From Massilia agilis (GTDB lineage Bacteria > Pseudomonadota > Gammaproteobacteria > Burkholderiales > Burkholderiaceae_D): a stretch of 64,000 bases of DNA. Below are positions 44,701 through 54,047 of the stretch, piece after piece. A model generated the notes under the pieces. It was given only the letters and a program-made list of their open reading frames with translations. It was not told the origin of the DNA and searched no databases. How positions within the stretch are numbered: the stretch's first letter is position 1; each line of letters begins with the position of its first letter. The translations under genes were made by a program, and so were the position numbers. The DNA is taken from assembly GCF_024756255.1 (NCBI RefSeq), contig NZ_JANUHB010000002.1, positions 186,001 through 250,000 of the forward strand, written 5' to 3'.

Positions 44701-47700
44701 GCGTTGATGGTGTCGTTGCCGCCACCGGCCGCCTCGGTAACCACGTCGCCGGTGTTGTCCACGACGTAGGTGTCGTCGCCCGCGCCGCCGCTCATGTTGT
44801 CCGCGCCCGCGCCGCCGTCGATCAGGTTGGCGCCGCTGTTGCCGATGATGGTGTTGGCCAGCGCATTGCCGGTGCCGCGCAGGTCGGCGCTGCCGGTCAG
44901 CGTCAGGTTCTCGACGTTGGCGCCGAGCGTGTAGTCGATGCTTGCCTGGACCGTGTCGGTGCCCGCGCTTGCCGCCTCGGTGACCACGTCGCCGGCATTG
45001 TCCACCACGTAGGTGTCATTGCCGGTCCCGCCCTGCATGTTGTCGGCGCCGGTGCCGCCATCGAGCGTGTCGTTGCCGGCGCTGCCGATCAGGGTGTCGT
45101 TGCCGTCCAGGCCGGAGAGGACGTTGGCCGCGCCGTTGCCGGTGATGACGTTGTCCAGCGCGTTGCCGGTGCCGTTGATCGCTGTACTGCCGGTCAGGAC
45201 GAGGTTCTCCACGTTGTCGGTCAGCGTGTAGTTGATGCTCGCCTGCACCGTGTCCGTGCCCTCGCCGGCGTTTTCGATGACCAGGTCGCCCGCGTTGTCC
45301 ACGATGAAGGTGTCGTCGCCCGTGCCGCCGCGCATGGTGTCCGCACCCAGGCCGCCGTCGATGGTGTCGTTGCCGGCAAGGCCATCCAGCGTGTTGTTGC
45401 CGGCATTGCCGATGATGATGTTGTTCAGCTCGTTACCGGTGCCGTCGATGTTGGCGGTGCCCGTCAGGGTCAGGTTCTCGACGTTGTCGGTGAGCGTGTA
45501 GGTGATGCTCGACTGGACCAGGTCGGTGCCGGCGCCCGCCGCCTCGATCACCTGGTCGCCGTTGTCGTCCACCACGTAGGTGTCGTCCCCCAGGCCGCCT
45601 TCCATGCGGTCCGCGCCGGCCCCGCCGTCGAGCAGGTCATTGCCCGCGTCGCCCATCAGGTGGTCGTTGCCGGCCTGGCCGTACAGGGTGTCGTTGCCGT
45701 CGCCGCCGGACTCGGTATTGTCGCCGCTGTTGCCGGTGATGATGTTGGCAAGCGCGTTACCGGTGCCGTTCAGGTTGTCGGTGCCGGTGAGCGTCAGGTT
45801 CTCGACGTTGGCGGTGAGCGTGTAGTCGATGCTGGACAGGACGGTGTCCGTGCCGCCGCCCGCAAGTTCGGTGACGATGTCGCCCGCGTTGTCCACCACG
45901 TAGGTGTCGTTGCCGGCGCCGCCCTGCATGTTGTCGGCGCCGCTGCCGCCGTCGAGCGTGTCGTTGCCCGCGTTGCCGATCAGGGTATCGTTGCCATCCA
46001 GCCCGGACAGCACGTTGCTGCCGCCGTTGCCGGTGATGACGTTGTCCAGCCCGTTGCCGGTGCCGTTGTTGTTGGCGCTGCCCGTCAGGGTGAGGTTTTC
46101 GACGTTGTCGGTGAGCGTGTAGCTGATGGCGGCCTGGACCGTGTCGGTGCCTTCGCCCGCGTTCTCGATCACGAGGTCGCCTGCGTTGTCCACGATGAAG
46201 GTGTCGTCGCCGCTGCCGCCACGCATCGTGTCCGCGCCAACGCCGCCGTTGAGCACGTCGTTGCCGGCATCGCCGGACAGCTGGTCGTCGCCGGCGTCGC
46301 CGTTGAGCTGGTCATTGCCATCGCCACCGATGAGCGTGTCATTGCCGGCATTGCCGTTGATCGTGTCGTTGCCCGCGCGCCCATCGAGCACGTTGTCGCC
46401 CGTGTTGCCGTTGATGATGTTGTCGAGCTCGTTGCCGGTGCCGTTGATGTTGGCCGTGCCCGTCAGGGTCAGGTTCTCGACGTTGTCGGTGAGCGTGTAG
46501 GTGATACTCGACTGGACCAGGTCGGTACCGGCGCCGGCTGCCTCGATCACCAGGTCGCCGTTGTCGTCCACCACGTAGGTGTCGTCGCCCGCGCCGCCTT
46601 CGAGCTGGTCGCCGCCGCTGCCGCCGTCGAGCAGGTCGTTGCCGGCATCGCCAAACAGGTGGTCGCTGCCGCCCTGCCCGTACAGGCTGTCGTTGCCGTC
46701 GCCGCCGGACAGCAGGTTGTCGCCGCCGTTGCCGGTGATGATGTTGGCCAGTGCGTTGCCGGTGCCGGCCAGGTTGTCGGTGCCCAGCAGGGTCAGGTTC
46801 TCGACGTTGGCGGTGAGCGTGTAGTCGATGCTCGACTGCACCAGGTCGGTGCCCTCGGCCACCGCTTCGATGACGACATCGCCGGCGTTGTCCACCACGT
46901 AGGTGTCGCTGCCCGCGCCGCCCTGCATGGTGTCGGCGCCGGTGCCGCCATCGAGCGTGTCGTTGCCCGCATTGCCGACCAGGGTGTCATTGCCGGCCAT
47001 GCCGCTGAGCACGTTGTTGCCGCCGTTGCCGGTGATGAGGTTGTCGAGCTCGTTGCCGGTGCCGTTGATGGCAGCGCCACCAGTCAGCGTCAGGTTCTCG
47101 ACGTTGGCCGACAGCACGAAGCTCACGCTGGCCTGGACCGTGTCGATGCCTTCGCCGGCATTCTCGACCACGGTGTCGCCAGCGTTGTCCACGACGTAGG
47201 TGTCGTTGCCCGTGCCGCCGCCAAGCGTGTCCGCCCCCGCGCCACCATCGAGCAGGTCGTCTCCGGCGCCGCCGGTAAGTGCGTTGGCGCCCGTGTTGCC
47301 GGTGATGGTGTTGTTCAGTTCGTTGCCGGTGCCGTCGATGTTGGCAGTGCCGGTGAGCTTGAGGTTCTCGACATTGTCGGTCAGGGTGTAGGAAATGCTC
47401 GACTGCACCGTGTCGGTCCCGGCGCCCGCGGCCTCGACCACCAGGTCGCCCGCGTCGTCCACCACGTAGGTGTCGTCCCCGGCACCGCCCTCCATGTGGT
47501 CCGCGCCGGCGCCGCCGTTGAGGGTGTCGTTGCCGGCGTCGCCAAACAGCTGGTTGCTGCCGCTGTTGCCAAGGATGACGTTATCGAGCGCGTTCCCGCG
47601 GCCGTCCAGGCTGTCCGTGCCAACCAGGGTCAGGTTTTCGAGATTGTCGCCAAGCGTGTAGTTGATGCTGGAGCGGACCGTGTCCGTGCCGGCGCCTGCG

Positions 47701-48227
47701 GCCTCGGTGACCACGTCGCCCGTGCTGTCCACCACGTAGGTGTCGTCCCCGGTGCCGCCTTGCATGTTATCCGCGCCGGTACCACCGTCGAGCGTGTCGT
47801 TGCCGGCGTTGCCGACCAGGGTGTCGTTGCCATCCATGCCCGACAGCACGTTGCTGCCACTGTTGCCGGTGATGACGTTATCCAGTGCGTTGCCGGTGCC
47901 GTAGATGCTGCCGCTGCCGGTCAGTGTCAGGTTCTCGACGTTGGCGGTGAGCGTGTAGTTGACGCTCGACTGCACCGTGTCCGTACCCTCGCCCGGGTTT
48001 TCGATCACGACGTCGCCCACGTTGTCCACCACGTAGGTGTCGTTGCCAGTGCCGCCGATCAGCGTGTCCGCCCCCGCCATGCCGTTCAGCACGTTCGCGC
48101 CCGAGTTGCCGGTGATGACGTTGGCGCGCGAATTGCCGGTGCCGTCGATGTCGGCAGTGCCGGTCAGGGTCAGGTCATCGACATCGTATGGCAGGGTGGT
48201 GGTTACGGACGAGCTGATCGTTGTCAT
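41772..48227 (-). CDS. Giant RTX/VCBS-repeat secreted calcium-binding protein
   Basis: This 2,151-residue protein is probably a surface or released adhesin-like protein. It has no Sec signal peptide, so type I secretion through a C-terminal signal is expected. Residues 1 to about 1,400 hold some 14 repeats built on [13 protein letters not shown], hemolysin nonapeptides ([19 protein letters not shown]), [12 protein letters not shown] and NVENLTLTG. The calcium-binding GGxGxDxxx pattern is intact throughout. Residues about 1,480-1,960 hold five VCBS/cadherin-like domains, each ending in a NDAP-type motif. A dystroglycan-like domain ([19 protein letters not shown]) and a Gly/Pro-rich tail follow. 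AGAGGAAAA supports ATG 48227. No type I exporter genes lie in this window. Confidence 0.9.
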   Translation of the reverse strand: MTTISSSVTTTLPYDVDDLTLTGTADIDGTGNSRANVITGNSGANVLNGMAGADTLIGGTGNDTYVVDNVGDVVIENPGEGTDTVQSSVNYTLTANVENLTLTGSGSIYGTGNALDNVITGNSGSNVLSGMDGNDTLVGNAGNDTLDGGTGADNMQGGTGDDTYVVDSTGDVVTEAAGAGTDTVRSSINYTLGDNLENLTLVGTDSLDGRGNALDNVILGNSGSNQLFGDAGNDTLNGGAGADHMEGGAGDDTYVVDDAGDLVVEAAGAGTDTVQSSISYTLTDNVENLKLTGTANIDGTGNELNNTITGNTGANALTGGAGDDLLDGGAGADTLGGGTGNDTYVVDNAGDTVVENAGEGIDTVQASVSFVLSANVENLTLTGGAAINGTGNELDNLITGNGGNNVLSGMAGNDTLVGNAGNDTLDGGTGADTMQGGAGSDTYVVDNAGDVVIEAVAEGTDLVQSSIDYTLTANVENLTLLGTDNLAGTGNALANIITGNGGDNLLSGGDGNDSLYGQGGSDHLFGDAGNDLLDGGSGGDQLEGGAGDDTYVVDDNGDLVIEAAGAGTDLVQSSITYTLTDNVENLTLTGTANINGTGNELDNIINGNTGDNVLDGRAGNDTINGNAGNDTLIGGDGNDQLNGDAGDDQLSGDAGNDVLNGGVGADTMRGGSGDDTFIVDNAGDLVIENAGEGTDTVQAAISYTLTDNVENLTLTGSANNNGTGNGLDNVITGNGGSNVLSGLDGNDTLIGNAGNDTLDGGSGADNMQGGAGNDTYVVDNAGDIVTELAGGGTDTVLSSIDYTLTANVENLTLTGTDNLNGTGNALANIITGNSGDNTESGGDGNDTLYGQAGNDHLMGDAGNDLLDGGAGADRMEGGLGDDTYVVDDNGDQVIEAAGAGTDLVQSSITYTLTDNVENLTLTGTANIDGTGNELNNIIIGNAGNNTLDGLAGNDTIDGGLGADTMRGGTGDDTFIVDNAGDLVIENAGEGTDTVQASINYTLTDNVENLVLTGSTAINGTGNALDNVITGNGAANVLSGLDGNDTLIGSAGNDTLDGGTGADNMQGGTGNDTYVVDNAGDVVTEAASAGTDTVQASIDYTLGANVENLTLTGSADLRGTGNALANTIIGNSGANLIDGGAGADNMSGGAGDDTYVVDNTGDVVTEAAGGGNDTINASVTYTLSANVEKLVLTGAAAINGTGNALDNTIIGNGANNVLAGMGGNDVLIGGGGNDTYIVDDAGDTVVENAGEGTDTIQASVSYALSGNVENLTLSGSASIDGAGNGMDNVITGNGGNNLLNGGAGNDTLSGGAGNDTLVGGLGADTLQGGAGNDSYRVALGDGADRIIDSQGSDTLYIGSGLSRASLAAAQSGTDLVLMYGTGGDSVVLAGWMGQAEGVSRIVFDDGSSMDRPAILALLSGPSTPPAATDTAPTAVDDAVTVHEDGGVLAVPVAQLLANDTDPDTGAVLTVTAVGASAAGASVTLNGDTVQYDLGGRFQQLADGQVAQDSFTYTITDNTGKTSTATVNVSIVGTNDAPVAAGDAGQVTEDGQASASGNVLANDTDVDAGTVLKVAAPGTYAGTYGSLVLAQDGSYTYTLNNSAAGVQALAQGQVVTDSFSYAATDGIATSSSKLDITVTGANDAPAATGDSGQVAEDGQLAASGNVLANDTDADAGTMLKVAAPGTYVGTYGSLTLAQDGSYTYTLNNSAAGVQALAQGQVATDSFSYGATDGTATSSSKLDITITGANDAPVVAADTGAVTEDGQLTASGNLLANDADLDAGTVLKATAGTWKGTYGTLTVAQDGSYTYILDNGSAAVQSLAQGQAVVDSFAYSASDGIASTAGKLDITVSGANDKPVLKADTVTITEDQASAKGNVLANDSDVDAGTVLKATAGTFTGSYGQLVLAQDGSFEYKLDAAKVQSMGRGDTLAEHFSYTATDGIESLGSTLDVLISGANDAPVLVKALADQYVNFNKSFSFTLPGGSFADPDKGDVLTYSATLADGSALPSWLKFNAATGTFSGTAPKDIVTVDVRVTATDKVGATGSTAGSLSVSDVFKLAVTHGNAGVGNGSGDAAPPGQDTNFNDGPGTGPGNPGAKGGTSGPGTGFAAENGTLDWLGLDLARLEQAHGDTVGMVQLVGVAQPGAIELLVA
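44400..47920 (-). repeat. Tandem RTX coding repeats with a three-module higher-order period
   Basis: Within the RTX gene the DNA repeats as modules of about 250-350 bases. The modules recur in the order A (S/GxxxING..DNVITGN), B ([18 protein letters not shown]) and C (TANIxGTGNELxNIIxGN). Four cycles are visible, beginning near 47907, 47080, 46075 and 45185, with the series ending near 44400. Confidence 0.75.
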
Positions 48228-48254
48228 TGTGTTTTCCTCTCTCTGTTGGACGCC

Positions 48255-48277
48255 TGGCAACTAGCGCTGAGTTGCCA
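48255..48277 (-). promoter_or_regulatory. Hairpin/inverted repeat in the RTX gene leader
   Basis: TGGCAACT (48255-48262) and AGTTGCCA (48270-48277) are exact inverted copies around AGCGCTG. It lies 28 bases upstream of the RTX start and could be an operator or a leader RNA hairpin. Confidence 0.5.
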
Positions 48278-48327
48278 TGCGGAAAGAATGTAACACAGGT
48301 GTTGCCGTACGGAAATAGAGCAAGCGC

Positions 48328-48358
48328 AAAAAAGCCACCTCGAAGGGTGGCTCTTTCT
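48328..48358 (-). terminator. Intrinsic terminator after the cystathionine beta-lyase gene
   Basis: On the minus strand AGCCACC (paired with GGTGGCT; 48333-48339 and 48346-48352) is followed by a run of six T (48328-48333). It should end the rimO-lyase transcript before the RTX promoter. Confidence 0.85.
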
Positions 48359-48445
48359 TGATTCTGGTTCACACTCGGCCCGGCTGCCGGGGCGCACGCC
48401 CGCGGGGGCAGGCCAAATGGTTAAATAATCAACGTAACAATTGGT

Positions 48446-49609
48446 TTACAGCCGCGCCAGCGCCTGCTCCAGGTCGGCGATCAGGTCGGCCGTGTCCTCC
48501 AGACCAATGTTAAACCGCACCAGCACGCCAGCGTCCTTCCAGTCGCGCCGCATCCCCTGGATCCGGTACGGCATCACCAGGCTGTTCGCGCCGCCCCAGC
48601 TGTAGCCAAGGCCAAACAGTTCGAGCGAATCGACAAAGCGGTCGGTCTGCTCTTCCGTGTACTTTGCGTCGAACACGACCGAGAACAGGCCGCCCGCGCC
48701 GGTAAAGTCGCGGCGCCAGAATTCGTGGCCCGGGCAGTCCTCGAACGCCGGGTGTAGCACGCGGGTGATTTCGGGCCGTGCCTTGAGCCAGGCCGCGACC
48801 TTGCGCGCGCTGGCGTCGTGCGCCTCGAAGCGCAGTTTCATGCTCGGCAGGCCGCGCATGACGAGGTAGGTGTCGTCCGCGGACACGCCCATCCCGAGCC
48901 GCATATGGGCCAGCGCGATGCGGTCGTTGAGCGCCTGGTCGCGCGTGATCACGGCGCCCATCAGCACGTCCGAGCCGCCGGACTGGTACTTGGTGAGCGC
49001 CTGCATGATGATGTCCACGCCCAGGTCAAAGCCGCGCAGCGCCAGGCCCGCCGACCAGGTATTGTCCAGCGCGACCAGCGCGCCTGCCGCGTGCGCCGCG
49101 TCGCAGATCGCGCGCAGGTCCGGCACTTCCATCGACACCGAGCCCGGCGCCTCGGTCCAGACCAGTTTGGTGTTCGGTTGGATCAGGTCGGCGATGCCGG
49201 CGCCGATCAGCGGGTCGTAGAAGCGCGCGGTGATGCCGAAGTCCTGCGACAGCCAGCGGCCCAGCTCGCGGTTGGGGTTGTACACGTTGTCCGGCAACAG
49301 CACGTCGTCGCCGCTCTTGAGGAGCGCCAGGTCGATCATCGAAATCGCGGCCAGGCCAGACGGCGCCAGCAGGCAGTGGCTGCCGCCCTCGATCTCGGCC
49401 AGCCGCGCTTCCAGCGTGAACGTGGTCGGCGTGCCGTGCAGCCCGTAGGTATAAGCGCTCTTGTTCTTCCAGTCGCCCGAGCGCATCGCCGCGACGTCCT
49501 TGAACAGGACCGTGGACGCGTGGTGGATCGCGGCCGGGAAGGCGTCAAAGCCTTCCGGCGCCGTGTAATCGCTGTGGATCAGCTTGGTCTGCAGGGACTT
49601 CTTCGCCAT
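48446..49609 (-). CDS. metC: Cystathionine beta-lyase (Cys/Met PLP-dependent enzyme)
   Basis: This enzyme splits cystathionine to homocysteine, pyruvate and ammonia in methionine synthesis. The 387-residue protein is a Cys/Met-metabolism PLP enzyme: YGLHGTPTTFTLEARLAEIE, HCLLAPSGLAAISM (cofactor phosphate region), DNTWSAGLALRGFDLGVDI and the Schiff-base Lys in QALTKYQSGGSDVLMG. The YSWGGANSLVMP segment is typical of cystathionine beta-lyases of the MetC type. ATG 49609 lies 16 bases after the rimO stop, so the two are co-transcribed. gamma-Lyase activity cannot be excluded from sequence alone. Confidence 0.9.
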   Translation of the reverse strand: MAKKSLQTKLIHSDYTAPEGFDAFPAAIHHASTVLFKDVAAMRSGDWKNKSAYTYGLHGTPTTFTLEARLAEIEGGSHCLLAPSGLAAISMIDLALLKSGDDVLLPDNVYNPNRELGRWLSQDFGITARFYDPLIGAGIADLIQPNTKLVWTEAPGSVSMEVPDLRAICDAAHAAGALVALDNTWSAGLALRGFDLGVDIIMQALTKYQSGGSDVLMGAVITRDQALNDRIALAHMRLGMGVSADDTYLVMRGLPSMKLRFEAHDASARKVAAWLKARPEITRVLHPAFEDCPGHEFWRRDFTGAGGLFSVVFDAKYTEEQTDRFVDSLELFGLGYSWGGANSLVMPYRIQGMRRDWKDAGVLVRFNIGLEDTADLIADLEQALARL

Positions 49610-49625
49610 CGTGTCCTCGTTTGCG

Positions 49626-51023
49626 TCAGGCCACGGTGGCCCACAGGTCGTGGGCGTCCGCCTTGGTGACCACCACGTCGATGAATTCGCCCACGGCCGG
49701 CTTGGCCTTGCCCGGCGTGAGCGCGCGCTTGATGTACACCACGCCGTCGATCTCGGGCGCGTCGGCAGCGGAGCGGCCAATCGCCTCGCGCGCCGTCACC
49801 TCGTCCACCAGCACGCGGATCGTCTTGCCAACCTTCGCCTGCAGGCGCGCCGTCGAAATCTCTTCCTGCAGCAGCATCACGCGCGCGCGGCGCTCCTCGC
49901 GCACCTCTTCCGGCACCGGGTTGGGCAGCTCGTTGGCGGTCGCGCCTTCCACCGGCGAATAGGCAAAGCAGCCCAGGCGGTCGATCTGCGCCTCGCGCAG
50001 GAAGTCGAGCAGGTACTCGAACTCCTCCTCGGTCTCGCCCGGGAAGCCGGCGATGAAGGTGGAGCGGATCGTGAGGTCCGGGTTCATCTTGCGCCAGGCC
50101 TGGATGCGGTCGAGGTTCTTCTCGCCGCTGGCCGGACGCTTCATGCGTTTCAACACGTCGGGGTGCGCGTGCTGCAGCGGGATGTCCAGGTACGGCAGCA
50201 CATGGCCGTCGCCCATCAGCGGAATCACCTGGTCCACGTGCGGATACGGGTAAACGTAGTGCAGGCGCACCCACGCGCCGTACTGTTTGGCGAGCTGGCC
50301 GAGCGCTTCGACCAGCTGGGTCATGTGGGTCTTGACCGGACGGCCGTTCCAGAAACCGGTGCGGAATTTCACGTCCACGCCGTAGGCGCTGGTGTCCTGC
50401 GAGATCACCAGCAGCTCCTTGACGCCGGACTTGAACAGGTTCTCGGCCTCGAGCAGCAGGTCGGCGATCGGGCGCGACACCAGGTCGCCGCGCATCGACG
50501 GGATGATGCAGAAGCTGCAGCGGTGGTTGCAGCCTTCCGAAATCTTCAGGTAGGCGTAGTGCTTGGGCGTGAGCTTGATGCCGTGGTCGGGCACCAGGTC
50601 CAGGAACGGGTCGTGCGGCTTGGGCAGGTGCGTGTGCACCGAGTCCATCACCTCGGCCAGCGCGTGCGGGCCGGTCACGGCCAGCACCTTGGGGTGCACC
50701 TGGGTGATGATGTCCGCGCCCGAGGCGTCCTTCTTGGCACCCAGGCAGCCGGTGACGATCACCTTGCCGTTTTCGGCCAGTGCCTCGCCGATCGCATCGA
50801 GCGACTCCTGCACTGCGGCGTCAATGAAGCCGCAGGTGTTGACGATCACGAGATCGGCGCCGTCGTAGGACTTGGCGGTCTCGTAGCCTTCGGCGCGCAG
50901 CTGGGTCAGGATCTGCTCGGAATCGACCAGCGCCTTGGGGCAGCCGAGCGAAACGAAGCCGACCTTGGGCGCCGGGCCGTTGGCGGTGGGAGCGGGAGCG
51001 GGATTGCGACGGAGTTCAGACAT
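49626..51023 (-). CDS. rimO: Ribosomal protein S12 methylthiotransferase RimO
   Basis: RimO is a radical-SAM enzyme that methylthiolates Asp88 of ribosomal protein S12. The 465-residue protein has the UPF0004 domain with three cluster cysteines ([29 protein letters not shown]). The radical-SAM motif is CNHRCSFC ([18 protein letters not shown]), and a C-terminal TRAM domain ([19 protein letters not shown]) follows. The N-terminal 20 residues are Pro/Ala-rich and not conserved. ATG 51023 begins the operon with the downstream lyase gene. A family B repeat lies between it and phaR. Confidence 0.96.
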   Translation of the reverse strand: MSELRRNPAPAPTANGPAPKVGFVSLGCPKALVDSEQILTQLRAEGYETAKSYDGADLVIVNTCGFIDAAVQESLDAIGEALAENGKVIVTGCLGAKKDASGADIITQVHPKVLAVTGPHALAEVMDSVHTHLPKPHDPFLDLVPDHGIKLTPKHYAYLKISEGCNHRCSFCIIPSMRGDLVSRPIADLLLEAENLFKSGVKELLVISQDTSAYGVDVKFRTGFWNGRPVKTHMTQLVEALGQLAKQYGAWVRLHYVYPYPHVDQVIPLMGDGHVLPYLDIPLQHAHPDVLKRMKRPASGEKNLDRIQAWRKMNPDLTIRSTFIAGFPGETEEEFEYLLDFLREAQIDRLGCFAYSPVEGATANELPNPVPEEVREERRARVMLLQEEISTARLQAKVGKTIRVLVDEVTAREAIGRSAADAPEIDGVVYIKRALTPGKAKPAVGEFIDVVVTKADAHDLWATVA

Positions 51024-51140
51024 GGCGGACAGCGAAATCAGGGCAATCCGCGATTGTACAGGAAGGCGGGGATGGGCGACAGCCGGTGTGCCAGCGCGAG
51101 AAACGCCGTGTTGGCCTGTCTTCTTCCGTTACCTCAAAAA

Positions 51141-51224
51141 CGTCATCCCGGCGCAGGCCGGGATCCATAGAACGCCTGCTACTTCGGACGCTCAGCATGG
51201 ATCCCGGCCTGCGCCGGGATGACG
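51141..51224. repeat. Family B two-arm palindromic repeat
   Basis: CGTCATCCCGGCGCAGGCC (51141) pairs with GGCCTGCGCCGGGATGACG (ending 51224). Each arm also folds alone. It is followed by GTTTTA. It lies 40 bases beyond the phaR stop, in the gap between phaR and rimO on the minus strand, and may terminate phaR. Confidence 0.85.
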
Positions 51225-51263
51225 GTTTTAAGACTAGTGGAAGATTTCCGCGCCGCGCGAGGC

Positions 51264-51827
51264 TTACTTCTTGTCCGGCGTCCCCATCGGCCCGAACGGG
51301 AACGCGGTGCCGAACATCGCCTTGCTCTGGTGCTGCATCTGCTCCTGCATCTGCAGGAACAGGTTTTTGCTCTGGTCGATGTAGTTGTTCATCATGCCCT
51401 GCATCATCGGCCCCTGCACGTTCATGAACTGGGTCCACATCTCCGGGCTGAAGGCCTTGCCATCGCCAAAGGCGCCGGCTGCGCTGGTGAACTTGTTCTG
51501 GATGTCGGTGAAGGCCTGCACGTTCTTTTCCAGGTACGAGCCCATCATGCCCTGCATCGCATGGCCGTAATAACGGATGATCTGGGCCAGCACCGCGCTG
51601 GAAAACATGGGCATGCCGTTGGCTTCTTCCTCCAGGATGATCTGCAGGAGGATGCTGCGCGTCAGGTCCTCGTTGGTCTTCGCGTCAACCACCGTGAACT
51701 CGTCGGCGTCCAGCACGAGCTGCTTCACGTCCGTGAGGGTGATGTAGGAACTGGTCTGGGTGTCGTACAGGCGACGGTTCGGGTATTTCTTGATCAGGCG
51801 TTCCGCACTCTTCTTTGCACTACTCAT
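51264..51827 (-). CDS. phaR: Polyhydroxyalkanoate synthesis repressor PhaR
   Basis: PhaR senses PHB and represses phasin and its own gene until granules form. The 187-residue protein has the PhaR DNA-binding N-terminus (RLIKKYPNRRLYDTQTSSYI, TLTDVKQLVLDADEFTVVDA). A granule/oligomer-associated domain follows (LTRSILLQIILEEEANGMPM, FSSAVLAQIIRYYG), then a Met/Gln-rich helical tail (MQEQMQHQSKAMFG). ATG 51827 fits the family start; ATG 51839 adds four residues. It lies downstream of phaC with a 197-base gap containing a long TGCA-type inverted repeat, its probable autoregulatory site. Confidence 0.95.
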   Translation of the reverse strand: MSSAKKSAERLIKKYPNRRLYDTQTSSYITLTDVKQLVLDADEFTVVDAKTNEDLTRSILLQIILEEEANGMPMFSSAVLAQIIRYYGHAMQGMMGSYLEKNVQAFTDIQNKFTSAAGAFGDGKAFSPEMWTQFMNVQGPMMQGMMNNYIDQSKNLFLQMQEQMQHQSKAMFGTAFPFGPMGTPDKK

Positions 51828-51975
51828 TTCAAGGTCCATATACTGCGCCGCAGCGCACTGAATGATTGCCAAAAAGCCGCCGTCTGTCGATCGTACGACG
51901 AGATCAGATGTTGCTTTGCGGGACGGCCAAAACTGAAAAATACCACGTTGTGCGCGCAGGTGCAGCAATTAATTT

Positions 51976-52012
51976 GGTGCATATAATTAGCACGACGATA
52001 ATCATATGCACC
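51976..52012 (-). promoter_or_regulatory. Inverted repeat GGTGCATAT...ATATGCACC in the phaC-phaR gap, probable PhaR operator
   Basis: GGTGCATAT (51976-51984) and ATATGCACC (52004-52012) are exact inverted copies with a 19-base spacer. PhaR proteins bind TGCA-rich sites, and more GTGCA words lie on both sides (near 51960 and 52018). The TA-rich spacer probably holds the phaR promoter. Confidence 0.6.
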
Positions 52013-52024
52013 AGAACGGTGCAA

Positions 52025-53779
52025 TTACGCGTCGGCACGCACCTTGACGAAGCGTCCCGGCGCCGGCTCGATCGGTTTGTACTTGTCGTTGCCTGCCGAC
52101 GAAGGCGCCGCCACCTGCTCGCCGCCATGCTCTGCCAGGAACGCGGCCCATTCCGGCCACCAGCTGCCCTTGTGCTCGGTTGCGCCCTCGATCCATGCAG
52201 CCGCCGTCCGCGGGCGCGTCTTGCCGTTCTTGTCATTGACCCAGTAGCTGCGCTTGTTCTTGGACGCCGGATTGATGACGCCGGCAATGTGGCCCGAGGC
52301 GCCGAGCACGAACTTGTTGGCCTTGGCGTTCTTCGGGTTCAGCAGGCTCATCGACGCGAATGCCGCCTCCCACGGGACGATGTGGTCTTCCCGGGACCCG
52401 TACAGGAACACGGGCGCAGCAATCTTGCCCAGGTCAACCGGCTGGCCGCACACGGTCACGCGGCCCGGTTGCTTGAGCTTGTTTTCCAAATAGGTGTTGC
52501 GCAGGTACCAGCAGAACATCGGCCCCGGCAGGTTGGTGCTGTCCGCGTTCCAGTACAGCAGGTCGAAGGCCGGCGGCTCCTTGCCCTTGAGGTAGTTGTG
52601 CTGCACATAATTCCATACCAGGTCGTTCGGCCGCAGCGCCGAGAACGTGGTGGCCAGGTCGCGCCCCGGCATGATGCCGCCGCGGCCCAGGGTCTGCTCG
52701 CGCAGCACCACCTGCGCCTCGTCCACGAACACTTCCAGCACGCCGGTGTCCGAAAAATCGAGCAGCGTGGTGAGCAGGCTCAGGCTCGCCGCCGGTTGCT
52801 GCCCGCGCGCGGCCAGCACCGCCAGTGCCGTGGCCGCAATCGTGCCGCCGACGCAAAAGCCGAACACGTGCACCTTGTCCTGCCCGGACAGTTCGCGCGC
52901 GACCTCGATCGCCTGGATCGCCCCGCGCTCCACATAGTCATCCCAAGTGACGTTGGCCATCGACTTGTCGGGATTGCGCCACGAGACCATCAGCACCGTG
53001 TTGCCCTGCTCCACCACGTAGCGCACCAGCGAATTTTCCGGCTGCAGGTCGAGGATGTAGAACTTGTTGATGCACGGGGGAATCATCAGCAGCGGCACGG
53101 CGCGCACTTGCGGCGTGACCGGCGTGTACTGGATCAGCTGGAACAGCTCGTTCTCGAACACCACATGGCCGGCCGTGGTGCCGACGTTGCGCCCGACTTC
53201 GAACGCCGATTCGTCCGACTGCGAGATACGGCCCTTCTGCAGGTCGTTGAGCATGTTGGCCAGGCCCTTGGTCAGGCTCTCGCCCTTGGTCTCGAGCATG
53301 TGCCGTTGCGCTTCGGGGTTGGTGGCAAAGAAGTTCGCCGGCGACATCGCATCGACCATTTGCTGCACGGCGAAGCGGATCTTCTGCCGGTCGCGCGGCG
53401 TGGCGTCCACCGCGTCGGCCAGGGCCAGCATGAACTCGGCGTTGAGCACGTAGCTGGCCGCGGTGAATGCGGAGAGCGGGTTGCTCTGCCACTCCGAGCC
53501 CGAAAAGCGCCGGTCATGCAGCTCGGGCGTCTTGCCCGACATGAAGTCCTGCCACAGCCTGGCCGCCTTCTGCAGGTAGTCGTTGCGGAATTCCTCGAGC
53601 TTGGCCGGCGCGATGGCGGCGCCATAATCCTTGAGCAGCCCCGCGATCTGGTTGGCGGCGGGCGGCGCGGCCATGTCCGGCATCTTCATCCACGATTGCC
53701 ACACGCTTGGATCCGTGAACTGGGACATCCACGAAGTTGCAAAGGCCTGGGGATCGGGCATGTTCATATCAGCATCCAT
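52025..53779 (-). CDS. phaC: Class I poly(3-hydroxyalkanoate) synthase PhaC
   Basis: PhaC polymerises (R)-3-hydroxyacyl-CoA into PHA granules. The 584-residue protein has the class I N-terminal domain (LWQDFMSGKTPELHDRRFSG, WQSNPLSAFTAASYVLNAEF). The alpha/beta-hydrolase domain carries the lipase-like box FGFCVGGT with catalytic Cys at about 308, then the catalytic Asp in YGSREDHIVPWEAA and His in GASGHIAGVINP. MLIPPCINKFYILDL-like sequence (LLMIPPCINKFYILD) is typical. The start is ATG 53779 or ATG 53767; the latter has GGA at a better distance. phaR is downstream; phaA and phaB are not in this window. Confidence 0.96.
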   Translation of the reverse strand: MDADMNMPDPQAFATSWMSQFTDPSVWQSWMKMPDMAAPPAANQIAGLLKDYGAAIAPAKLEEFRNDYLQKAARLWQDFMSGKTPELHDRRFSGSEWQSNPLSAFTAASYVLNAEFMLALADAVDATPRDRQKIRFAVQQMVDAMSPANFFATNPEAQRHMLETKGESLTKGLANMLNDLQKGRISQSDESAFEVGRNVGTTAGHVVFENELFQLIQYTPVTPQVRAVPLLMIPPCINKFYILDLQPENSLVRYVVEQGNTVLMVSWRNPDKSMANVTWDDYVERGAIQAIEVARELSGQDKVHVFGFCVGGTIAATALAVLAARGQQPAASLSLLTTLLDFSDTGVLEVFVDEAQVVLREQTLGRGGIMPGRDLATTFSALRPNDLVWNYVQHNYLKGKEPPAFDLLYWNADSTNLPGPMFCWYLRNTYLENKLKQPGRVTVCGQPVDLGKIAAPVFLYGSREDHIVPWEAAFASMSLLNPKNAKANKFVLGASGHIAGVINPASKNKRSYWVNDKNGKTRPRTAAAWIEGATEHKGSWWPEWAAFLAEHGGEQVAAPSSAGNDKYKPIEPAPGRFVKVRADA

Positions 53780-53812
53780 TGATTAAAATCGGGTTGTCAG
53801 CAAAGGAAAACC

Positions 53813-54022
53813 ATGTGGATCGTTGCCATCGGATGGGTTTACGTCGTCGCCTTGATGGCTGCGACCGAGCCGAACGTCTTGTCGGGAATTATGACTTTTT
53901 TCGGCTACTGCGTGTTGCCAATGTCTATACTTTTTTATCTTACCGGCGGCAAACGCAGGCGTGCGCGGCGGGCCGCAGCCGAGCTGCAGGCCACCGCGCA
54001 AGATGCAAATGCCAAAGACTAG
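53813..54022 (+). CDS. Small conserved membrane protein
   Basis: This 69-residue protein has two membrane segments (IVAIGWVYVVALMAAT and IMTFFGYCVLPMSILFYLTG), then a basic tail (GGKRRRARRAAAELQ) that should face the cytoplasm. I recognise the type as a small protein often found near phaC in Burkholderiales, with no known function. AAAGGAAAACC gives a clear ribosome site for ATG 53813. It is divergent from phaC with a gap of only 33 bases, so the two promoters must overlap or lie within the neighbouring coding region. Confidence 0.75.
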   Translation: MWIVAIGWVYVVALMAATEPNVLSGIMTFFGYCVLPMSILFYLTGGKRRRARRAAAELQATAQDANAKD

Positions 54023-54047
54023 ATAGTACTGAGGACCAAGGCTCGGC

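Noticed and set aside
41772-48227. Regular repeats suggesting a CRISPR array
   Set aside because: The repeat units are coding, vary in sequence, keep one reading frame and encode RTX nonapeptides; no spacers of constant length or cas genes are present.
41844-48293. A 2,149-codon open frame on the plus strand opposite the RTX gene
   Set aside because: It is the mirror of a repetitive GC-rich gene whose codon positions leave the antisense frame open. It has no ribosome site, no domain and Arg/Gly/Val-rich shadow composition. The minus-strand frame has clear RTX and VCBS motifs.
48359-48445. tRNA or small RNA gene in the gap before the cystathionine beta-lyase stop
   Set aside because: GC-rich words such as GGCCCGGCTGCCGGGGC can fold, but there is no cloverleaf and no promoter; I see nothing supportable.
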